A DNA stretch of 64,000 nucleotides from Comamonas testosteroni (GTDB lineage Bacteria > Pseudomonadota > Gammaproteobacteria > Burkholderiales > Burkholderiaceae_C), in NCBI GenBank assembly GCA_008727115.1, contig CP044131.1:1426001-1490000 (forward strand), given 5' to 3'. This document shows positions 57,592 to 64,000 of this stretch, piece after piece. The position numbers and the translations under genes were made by a program. The number at the start of each line of letters is the position of its first letter. Positions within the stretch are counted from its first letter, which is position 1. Under the pieces are notes generated by a model. That model saw only the letters and a list, made by a program, of their open reading frames with translations, had not been told where the DNA came from and searched no databases.

Positions 57592-57607
57592 CTGTATGAA
57601 TATACAG
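57592..57607. promoter_or_regulatory. LexA-type SOS box
   Basis: CTGTATGAATATACAG, an exact CTGT-N8-ACAG with an AT-only centre apart from one G, the form bound by LexA in Beta- and Gammaproteobacteria. The surroundings (57535-57720) are unusually AT-rich for this genome. The target is not obvious: plus-strand DNA beyond it has only tiny ORFs and hairpins; the minus-strand promoter is 43 bases away. Confidence 0.6.
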
Positions 57608-58217
57608 TTTGCTTGCAAAATAGCAGCAAAAGATCACGCTTTCAATAGGTGTACACACTCACATCGTTTTATTTGTCATGAAGATGAAATAAAGCGCAAA
57701 AAAGCTGGAAACCCTACAAAAGCAAAGATATAGTGAATCTGCCTGCACGTCGCAGGTGCTTGCCAAAGGAAAGGAAAAGCAAATTCCGCCATGGCCTTTG
57801 ATTTCACTGGCTGTTGGCACTTGCTCTTTATCTTCGCTTGAGGCCAAAAAAGGGAGCAATCATTGCTTCCCGCGGAAAGGACCACACCCTCCTTGATCCG
57901 CGAAGACGGCCCGGTCTGGTACCGGCCGTAAAGCCCGGAAGCTGGTTTTAGCCACTTCCGGGCTTTGCCGTTCATGGGCATGCATGGGGGATGAGGTGGC
58001 AGTGGATTGTTTGCATTTTTTCTGGCATTGCCCTCGAATTCATGTCTGTCATGGCGCAAACTTCCCAAGGAAACTCTTGGGTGCTCTATCTATATATAGA
58101 GCACTGGCCAGATGCTCCCAAGAGGACTCTTGCTACAGTTGCCTTCTGGTGCCCTGTGAACTCAGGTTTTGAAAGCCGAGGGAGGCTTTCAGCTTTCGCC
58201 CCCTATAAAAATTGCTC
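57608..58217. other. Gene-free region with tiny ORF and hairpin clusters
   Basis: No convincing gene of normal length. A 16-codon ORF at 57791-57841 (MAFDFTGCWHLLFIFA) is hydrophobic, with AAGGAAAGG 14 bases upstream. From 57851 to 57966 four hairpins follow: AGCAAT/ATTGCT near 57854; CGCGGAAAGGA/TCCTTGATCCGCG (57871-57902); ACGGCC/GGCCGT (57906-57929); and a perfect 12-bp stem AAAGCCCGGAAG/CTTCCGGGCTTT (57930-57966). From 58064 to 58132 there is a further set of alternative stems before the AsmA/DUF748 gene. Confidence 0.55.
58064..58132 (+). promoter_or_regulatory. Leader with mutually exclusive stems before the DUF748 gene
   Basis: CTCTTGGG (58074-58081) can pair with CCCAAGAG (58117-58124), enclosing a perfect 9-bp hairpin (GTGCTCTAT 58081-58089 / ATAGAGCAC 58096-58104). 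The same CTTGGG can pair instead with CCCAAG (58064-58069), and CAAGAG (58119-58124) with CTCTTG (58127-58132). The three pairings exclude each other, as in attenuators. It ends 85 bases before the ATG of the DUF748 gene. Confidence 0.45.
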
Positions 58218-61200
58218 ATGTCTTTGCTCACATCGAATCGCTGGCTACGTCGGCTGATCTGGTCGGTTTCTGGTCTTTTGCTGTTATGGCTGCTGTTATG
58301 GGCGTTGGTTCCCTCCATTGCCAAGAGTCAGTTGCAAAAGCACGGCTCTGAAAAGCTGGGGCGAGGCGTACATGTGGGCAAGGTGGAGTTTTCCCCTTGG
58401 GCGATGGCAGTCACCTTGCATGACTTGGTGATTGATAAAGCTATAAAAAATGTAGCTGATGGCGCAGTTGTACAAAGCGCTGGAGTCTCAAAAGACCTGA
58501 GAGATGCAGCCGAGCCCCAGCTGGAGATCAAGCGCATTCTGATCAATCTCAGCGCGCAGTCTTTGTTTCGGTTGGCGCCTGTGCTCGATGCGATAGAGCT
58601 GGATGGGCCGGTAGTGCGCCTGACTCAGCATTCCATGGGAAGGCTTGATATTGACGATGTGATCGCCAAGCTTGGCGAGACAAAGAATGAAGAGCCGTCC
58701 AAGCCTCTGAGCTTTGCGCTCTACAACATCGCTTTGCGTGATGGACGCATTGAGCTCAATGACGAGTCGGTGCAGCAAAAGCATGAGCTCAAAGATTTGC
58801 AGTTGAGCATTCCGTTTATCAGCAACCTGGCTTCCAAGCGTGAAGTCAAGGTGCAACCGCATCTGTCGTTTGATCTCAATGGCAGCAAATTCGATACCTC
58901 TGGAGAAAGTACCCCATTCACAGATGGTCGCCAGACAGCGATGACCCTCAAGTGGGATCACATTGATCTGACGCCTTATATGGGCTATGTGCCTGCCAGC
59001 GTTCCGGTGCAGCCTCGATCAGGCGTGCTGGATACGGACTTGCAGATTCGTTTTGAAGATCAAGAGCAGGCGGTGGTGAGCATCAGTGGCAAGCTGGCTT
59101 TGAGTGATGTGGCGTTGCAGGATAGCCAAGGGAATCCTTTGCTGGGTTTTGAGGCGCTGGAGTTGCAACTCAGCAATGTGAAGCCCTTGCAAAGCCAAAT
59201 AACACTGGAGTCGGTGCGCTGGGTCAAGCCAGAAATTCATGCCAGTCGCAATGCTCAGGGGGTTATCAACTGGTTGGGGCTGAATGTGCCTGCAGATGCA
59301 GATGCAGAGGTTGAGTCCACTGCGAAGGCGGAGGTCGAAGCTGTGGAGGATGGGGCTGCTAAGCCTCTGGATGAGGCATCTGCCAATGCCGGAGCTGAGA
59401 AATCCTCTCCAGCCTTGGCGCTTAGCCTGCAGCAGCTTGATGTTGAAGGGGGAATCGTGCACTGGCGGGATGAGGGCGCCGGGGCAGCAGTGGCGCAGTT
59501 GACCATGGCACCTTTGGCGGTGCAGATCAAGAGTGCCACGTGGCCCATGAATGAGCCCTTGCAACTGCTGGCGACGACAGGCCTGAATGAGGGAGGTAAA
59601 GCCCAGCCCGAGAAGCTTGCACAACTGAAAGTGGAAGGTGAGGCCACAGTCAAGAGCGGCAAGCTTCAACTGACACTGGAGCAATTGCCATTGCAATGGA
59701 TGCGCCCCTATATAGAAGGGCACTTCAAGCCTGAATTGAGTGCCATGCTTAACTCTGGCGCAGAGCTGTCCTGGGATGAAGCTGGCATCAAGGCCAGGGT
59801 GGCTGAGCTGACTGCGGACGGGGTGCAGGTCAAGGACAAGCAAGCGCCCATCAATGTCGAGCAAATCAAGCTCAGTGGTGTGGATGTGGACTTGGCGGCC
59901 CGGCAAGTGCTGGTAGATGGCATTACGGTGCAAAAGCCTCGGTTGGCTGCGCAGCGCGATGCACAGGGGCGTTGGATGTACGAGCGCTGGTTGCCGTCGG
60001 CAGTCTCTGGCGGAGGAAGGGGCGTAAAGCAGCCTGGAAAGACCGAGCCAAGTCAGCCATGGTCCGTCAAACTGGCGTCGATCGCTGTGGACGGCGGGGC
60101 GGTGCAGTTGCGTGATGCGGCGCCCACACAGGGGCAGAATGCGCTGCCCGTACAGCTGGATGTGAATGCTCTGAAGGTGCGGCTGGGAACGCTGGAGCCA
60201 TTGGCAGCCAAGGCGGCACCGACGCCGCTGGAAGTGGCTGCGCAAATCGTGGCAGGTCGCCGCGTGCAGGCGGGCAGTTTGCACTTCAAAGGACAGTTCG
60301 GCTTGACTCCTGTTTCTGCCAGCGGTCAGTTGCTGGCCAAGGCTTTGCCATTGCATGCTTTTGAACCTTATTTCGGGCACAAGCTCAATGTTGATCTTGT
60401 GCGAGCTGATGGAGGCTTTAAGGGCAAGCTTCAGTACTTGGCACATGCCAAAGGGCCGCAACTGGCTGTGCAGGGCGATGTGGAGTTGAGTGATCTGCGC
60501 GTGCGCTCCACTCTGGCAGCTCCCGTCAAAGAGGAGGCGGACAAGCCTCATACGGCGAAAGGCGCATTGACGGCGGTGCTCAATGACTCCACGGCAGACC
60601 GTGCCAAGGCGATGGCTGCGAAAACGGGTCTGGGGCTGGGAGATGACTTGCTGGCCTGGAAGACGCTGGCCGTTCGCGGTCTTGATCTGAGCATGAAGCC
60701 AGCGCAGCCACTGCGAGTCAGCGTGCGTGAAACAGCGCTGAGCGACTTCTTTGCGCGTGTCATCGTGCAGCGCAATGGCCGGATCAACTTGCAGGACATC
60801 GTCAAGAGCGACACGTCCGAGCAGTCGGTGGCCCAGAACGAGCAGGCCAATGCTCAGGCACAGGCCGGCGAAGCGCCAGAGGTAGACAAGGTGCAAGAGC
60901 CTGCCACGCCCGAGGCAAGCGGCCCCGCCCCCATGATCAAGGTGGGGCCTGTCACTCTGACGGGGGGCAAGGTTCAATTCTCGGATTACTTCATTCAGCC
61001 CAACTACTCGGCCGATCTGAGTGAGCTGAAAGGGCGTCTGAGTGCCTTTTCTTCTGAAGCCCCGCAAGGAGAGGAAGGGCCGCAGATGGCGGACCTGGAG
61101 ATCAAGGGCAAGGCGCAGGGGACCGCTACGCTGGACATCAGCGGCAAGGTGAACCCGCTGGCCAAGCCGCTGGCGCTGGACGTGCGTGCCCAGATGAATG

Positions 61201-62129
61201 ACCTGGAGCTGTCGCCGTTGTCGCCATATTCCATCAAATATGCGGGCTACGGCATTGAGCGCGGCAAGCTCTACATGGATGTCAACTACAAGGTGCAGCC
61301 CGATGGACAGCTGACGGCGTCGAACAAGCTGGTGCTGCGTCAGCTGACCTTTGGCGACAAGGTGGAAGGTGCGCCAGCCTCGTTGCCCGTCAAGCTGGCG
61401 GTGGCACTGCTCTCTGACCGCAATGGTGTGATTGACCTGGATGTGCCACTCAGCGGCTCACTCAATGACCCGCAGTTCCGTCTGGCTCCTATTGTCTTCA
61501 AGGTCATTGGCAACATCATCATGAAGGCTGTAACAGCACCTTTTGCTTTGCTGTCCGGCGCTTTCTCGGGTGGCGACGAGACGGGAGGGGTGGCGTTCGC
61601 ACCTGGTAGTGCGAAGCTGGATGAAAAGGCCAAGGAGCAACTGGCCAAAATCGTCAAGGCACTCAATGATCGGCCCGCCCTGAAGATGACGGTGGTAGGT
61701 GAGTCACGAGTGGCTGAGGACAAGGAGGCCTGGAAGCTTGCCGAGCTGGATCGGTTGATGCTGGCTCAAAAGCGCCGCAATGTCATTCGTGAAGGTAAGA
61801 GCGCAGAGGACGTGACGGAATTCAGTGAGGCAGAGAAAGCAGCGCTACTCAAGGCGGTTTACAGTCGTGCTGATATCAAAAAGCCCCGCAATATGGTCGG
61901 AATGGCCAAGGAGCTGCCGGCAGAGCAAATGACCGCTTTGCTGGTTGCTGGCATAAGCGTGCCGGATGACGCCATGCGTGAGCTGGCATTGGCTCGTGGT
62001 GTGGCGGTGCGCGACTATCTGGCGACTCAGCAATTGCCATTGGAGCGTCTTTTTCTGGGGGCTCCAAAGATGGATGTGTCCGATAAAGACTGGACGCCGC
62101 GTGCTCAGTTGAGCCTGTCTGCACAATGA
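58218..62129 (+). CDS. AsmA-like DUF748 protein, very large
   Basis: A 1303-residue inner-membrane-anchored periplasmic protein. One transmembrane helix (about 12-34) is followed by a long AsmA/DUF748-type repetitive beta region, and the C-terminal 220 residues (from GGVAFAPGSAKLDEKAKEQL) have an OmpA-like or DUF748-end character. AsmA-like proteins are implicated in phospholipid transport to the outer membrane. ATG 58218 is preferred over TTG 58212. Internal Glu/Ala-rich linkers (about 350-400 and 870-900) are present. Confidence 0.85.
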   Translation: MSLLTSNRWLRRLIWSVSGLLLLWLLLWALVPSIAKSQLQKHGSEKLGRGVHVGKVEFSPWAMAVTLHDLVIDKAIKNVADGAVVQSAGVSKDLRDAAEPQLEIKRILINLSAQSLFRLAPVLDAIELDGPVVRLTQHSMGRLDIDDVIAKLGETKNEEPSKPLSFALYNIALRDGRIELNDESVQQKHELKDLQLSIPFISNLASKREVKVQPHLSFDLNGSKFDTSGESTPFTDGRQTAMTLKWDHIDLTPYMGYVPASVPVQPRSGVLDTDLQIRFEDQEQAVVSISGKLALSDVALQDSQGNPLLGFEALELQLSNVKPLQSQITLESVRWVKPEIHASRNAQGVINWLGLNVPADADAEVESTAKAEVEAVEDGAAKPLDEASANAGAEKSSPALALSLQQLDVEGGIVHWRDEGAGAAVAQLTMAPLAVQIKSATWPMNEPLQLLATTGLNEGGKAQPEKLAQLKVEGEATVKSGKLQLTLEQLPLQWMRPYIEGHFKPELSAMLNSGAELSWDEAGIKARVAELTADGVQVKDKQAPINVEQIKLSGVDVDLAARQVLVDGITVQKPRLAAQRDAQGRWMYERWLPSAVSGGGRGVKQPGKTEPSQPWSVKLASIAVDGGAVQLRDAAPTQGQNALPVQLDVNALKVRLGTLEPLAAKAAPTPLEVAAQIVAGRRVQAGSLHFKGQFGLTPVSASGQLLAKALPLHAFEPYFGHKLNVDLVRADGGFKGKLQYLAHAKGPQLAVQGDVELSDLRVRSTLAAPVKEEADKPHTAKGALTAVLNDSTADRAKAMAAKTGLGLGDDLLAWKTLAVRGLDLSMKPAQPLRVSVRETALSDFFARVIVQRNGRINLQDIVKSDTSEQSVAQNEQANAQAQAGEAPEVDKVQEPATPEASGPAPMIKVGPVTLTGGKVQFSDYFIQPNYSADLSELKGRLSAFSSEAPQGEEGPQMADLEIKGKAQGTATLDISGKVNPLAKPLALDVRAQMNDLELSPLSPYSIKYAGYGIERGKLYMDVNYKVQPDGQLTASNKLVLRQLTFGDKVEGAPASLPVKLAVALLSDRNGVIDLDVPLSGSLNDPQFRLAPIVFKVIGNIIMKAVTAPFALLSGAFSGGDETGGVAFAPGSAKLDEKAKEQLAKIVKALNDRPALKMTVVGESRVAEDKEAWKLAELDRLMLAQKRRNVIREGKSAEDVTEFSEAEKAALLKAVYSRADIKKPRNMVGMAKELPAEQMTALLVAGISVPDDAMRELALARGVAVRDYLATQQLPLERLFLGAPKMDVSDKDWTPRAQLSLSAQ

Positions 62130-62139
62130 TCGAAACAGT

Positions 62140-62168
62140 GCGAAATCCGCGGCGATTTCGCATTTTTT
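62140..62168 (+). terminator. Terminator after the DUF748 gene
   Basis: GCGAAATC and GATTTCGC (62140-62147 / 62154-62161) with a CGCGGC loop, then ATTTTTT. Confidence 0.9.
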
Positions 62169-62317
62169 GGCTTGCCTTTAAATAAAGGCGAAAATACCGG
62201 TTTTCCCAGGCACCTCTGTGTCTGGGCTTGCGCTTGGAAAGTCTGCCCTCATGTGGGTTGGCACAGGTCGGCTGCAACATGGATTGCGGCGGCTGCCAAG
62301 CATTTTCTGACCCCTAC

Positions 62318-64000
62318 ATGACATCTATTTCTCCTAGCAGCACCATGTCTGATGCATCTGAAGTGACCCCGGCCTCTGCCAAGAATTCTGAGCAACATCC
62401 TTTGGATGCATTGACGGGTGGTGCTTTCTCCGCCGAGACCTCGGGCGATCGCGCCGCACGCATCCGTGACTGGCTGGCTACTCAGCCCACGGTTGAGCAG
62501 CTCCAGGACGTTCACAAGGAACTGAGCAAGGGCGACAAGAGCGCGGCCCGTGCCGTTCGTGAACGTCTCGACGAAATCCGTCGCACCGAGAATCAGGAAA
62601 AAATTTCCGTGGAATGGGCTGAAAAGGCCCAGGCCTTGCTGGCCGCGACTCCTTTTGATGCAGCCGCAGCCGCAGCTTGGCAGCGAGAGGCTGCCAAGGC
62701 CGGTGCGGCTTTGTCGCGCGAACCGCTGTCGCAGTTCAAGGCGCAACTGGTAGAGCGCGTCAAGGCAGTCGAAGATCTGCAGCATCGCACCCAGGTGCAA
62801 CGCGAAGTGGCCCTGCTGTTGGCGCAGCGCATCGAAGTGTTGTCCACCAAGTCTTGGAAAGACGCCAAGGGCGTGCTCGAAGCGCTGGGCGCTGATGTGG
62901 CTCGCTGGCAAGAGCAAGCCAAGGAGCTGACAAGCGACGCTAGCTGGAGCAGCGTGGACGGCCGTTTCCCTCCGCAATTGGAAGCAGCATCTGCACAGCT
63001 GGCACTGGTCTGGGACGCTTTCCAGTCGGCCTTGGCCTTGACTGAAGCGGCTGCAGCCGACGACGCAGCTCCATTGCCTACGGTGCCTGTCTGGGCTGAT
63101 GAGATCCGTGTGGCCCGCGGCTTGCCGCCCGAAGCTGCTCCTGTCGAAGTGGCCGCCAAGCCGGCTGCGCGTGCTGCTGCCGGTGGCCGTGGTAAGGCGA
63201 CTCCTGAGCAAGTCGAGGCGGCTAAGGCTGCACTGGGTCAGGCGCTGCAAGCGCTGAAAGCGGAGACTGAGGCCGGCAATGGCAAGGCGGGATCTGACGC
63301 GGTGCAGGCAATGCGTGCAGCGATCAAGACCCATGGCCGCTTTGTGGACGAAGCGCTGGTGCACGAAGTGCATGAGGCGCTATTGGCCGCTGGCGAGGCG
63401 GAAGGCTGGCTGCGTCAGCAGGCTGACAAGCTGCGCGAAGAGCTGGTCGCCAAGGCGGAAGCCCTGCTGAACCGCCCTGAAGGCCAGGCTCTGGGTGGCC
63501 GCAAGATTCAAGAAACCCTGCGCAGCCTGCGCGAGCAGTGGAAGAATGCCGACCAAGGCGCTGCTGCCAACCATGCGCTGTGGAAGAAGTTTGACGAAGC
63601 TTGTAACGCTGCCTACAAGGTGGTTGAGTCTTGGCACGAAAAGATTCGTCAGGACAGCACGCAGGCCAAGGCGCAGCGTCTGGCACTGATTGAGGAAATC
63701 AAGTCGTGGGCTGCGGATAACGCCGCTAGCCAGGATTGGAAGGCCATGCTGCGCGCTCTGCGCCAGTTTGGTGAGCGCTGGCGCGAAAGCGGTCACATTG
63801 GTGAAAAGCTTTTTGCAGAATTGCAGCCCTTGTTCAAACAGGCTATGGCTGCTGCTGAAGCACCTTTGCAGGCTGCGCAAAAGGCCAGCCTGGAACGTCG
63901 CCACGCCATGATCGATGAAGCCACGGCTCTGGGTGCAGCGCCAAGCCTGCGTATCGATGCAGTGAAGGCCTTGCAACAGCGTTGGCAGGCGGAAGCCCAG
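62318..64000 (+). CDS. DUF349 domain-containing protein, 5' part (3' end outside window)
   Basis: An open frame with no stop to the right edge, at least 560 residues. ATG 62318 (MTSISPSSTMSDAS) or ATG 62345 are both possible starts. The protein is rich in helices and coiled coil with DUF349 repeats: RIRDWLATQPTVEQLQDVHKELSKGD, then ETLRSLREQWKNADQGAA and LRALRQFGERWRESG. Function of DUF349 proteins is largely unknown. The terminator at 62140 separates it from the DUF748 gene. Confidence 0.8.
   Translation, partial: MTSISPSSTMSDASEVTPASAKNSEQHPLDALTGGAFSAETSGDRAARIRDWLATQPTVEQLQDVHKELSKGDKSAARAVRERLDEIRRTENQEKISVEWAEKAQALLAATPFDAAAAAAWQREAAKAGAALSREPLSQFKAQLVERVKAVEDLQHRTQVQREVALLLAQRIEVLSTKSWKDAKGVLEALGADVARWQEQAKELTSDASWSSVDGRFPPQLEAASAQLALVWDAFQSALALTEAAAADDAAPLPTVPVWADEIRVARGLPPEAAPVEVAAKPAARAAAGGRGKATPEQVEAAKAALGQALQALKAETEAGNGKAGSDAVQAMRAAIKTHGRFVDEALVHEVHEALLAAGEAEGWLRQQADKLREELVAKAEALLNRPEGQALGGRKIQETLRSLREQWKNADQGAAANHALWKKFDEACNAAYKVVESWHEKIRQDSTQAKAQRLALIEEIKSWAADNAASQDWKAMLRALRQFGERWRESGHIGEKLFAELQPLFKQAMAAAEAPLQAAQKASLERRHAMIDEATALGAAPSLRIDAVKALQQRWQAEAQ

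Noticed and set aside
57840..57970. 6S RNA, SRP RNA or another standard housekeeping RNA
   Set aside because: Secondary structure is a chain of separate stems rather than one long rod with a central bubble, and the conserved SRP or 6S strings are absent.
57676..58068. 130-codon minus-strand frame
   Set aside because: Spans the hairpin cluster, no ribosome binding site seen and no family resemblance.
57991..58257. 88-codon plus-strand frame starting with a hydrophobic stretch (MRWQWIVCIFSGIALEF)
   Set aside because: Overlaps the DUF748 start in another frame, weak ribosome binding site, and the hairpin region lies inside; taken as chance, though a signal-like start is noted.
59019..61067. 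682-codon minus-strand frame inside the DUF748 gene
   Set aside because: Antisense shadow of coding sequence; amino acid composition is that of reversed codons.

Overview
The window is ordinary chromosomal DNA of a GC-rich betaproteobacterium. It is almost certainly from the family Comamonadaceae, and most likely Comamonas or a close relative. This rests on gene order (der-hfq-hflX-hflK-hflC-hisZ-purA; glnA-ntrB-ntrC; glyA-nrdR behind a ZTP riboswitch), on the protein sequences, and on short dispersed intergenic repeats typical of the family. There is no prophage, CRISPR array, rRNA or recognisable tRNA.

Layout. 1-7270: RNA modification and envelope genes (rluD 3' part, scpB-rluB, ndk, rlmN-pilF-rodZ). 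7428-20932: a dense housekeeping run (ispG, hisS, yfgM-like, bamB, der, hfq, hflX, hflK, hflC, a DUF2065 gene, hisZ, purA, a phosphoribosyltransferase), closed by a strong terminator. 21210-25151: a beta-propeller / polysaccharide deacetylase / fatty acid hydroxylase cluster, then an EI24-type membrane protein. 25186-30297: the nitrogen module. glnA has two NtrC boxes and a sigma-54 promoter, and is followed by an exported unknown protein, ntrB and ntrC. 30524-34902: an unknown gene (+), then xthA, a PPP-type phosphatase, folA and thyA (-).

35136-38446 is the accessory part. A small lipoprotein gene is cut by an IS5-family element (IS903-like ends, no visible target duplication). It is followed by three consecutive genes for small exported proteins of unknown function, each with a strong Shine-Dalgarno sequence; the first is an extreme Ser/Gly/Ala/Thr-rich protein. 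This is the best candidate here for an undescribed surface system. 38447-50411 mixes metabolic and membrane genes: an FAD oxidoreductase, a frameshifted LysR regulator, a YihY protein with an unusual N-terminal extension, an acyl-CoA ligase, two alpha/beta hydrolases, an orphan PoNi-like (DUF1911) immunity protein, and a metY-like gene overlapping a GNAT gene.

50664-57341 holds a CBS-domain protein, aroC, a 5'-nucleotidase-family lipoprotein, nrdR and glyA (-) with a ZTP riboswitch, and a lytic transglycosylase. 57342-58217 is the only long stretch without a convincing gene and is full of signals: a candidate promoter/terminator pair for a short RNA, a perfect LexA-type box, a 16-codon hydrophobic ORF, a run of strong hairpins, and a set of mutually exclusive stems just before a 1303-residue AsmA/DUF748 protein. 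A DUF349 gene runs off the right edge.
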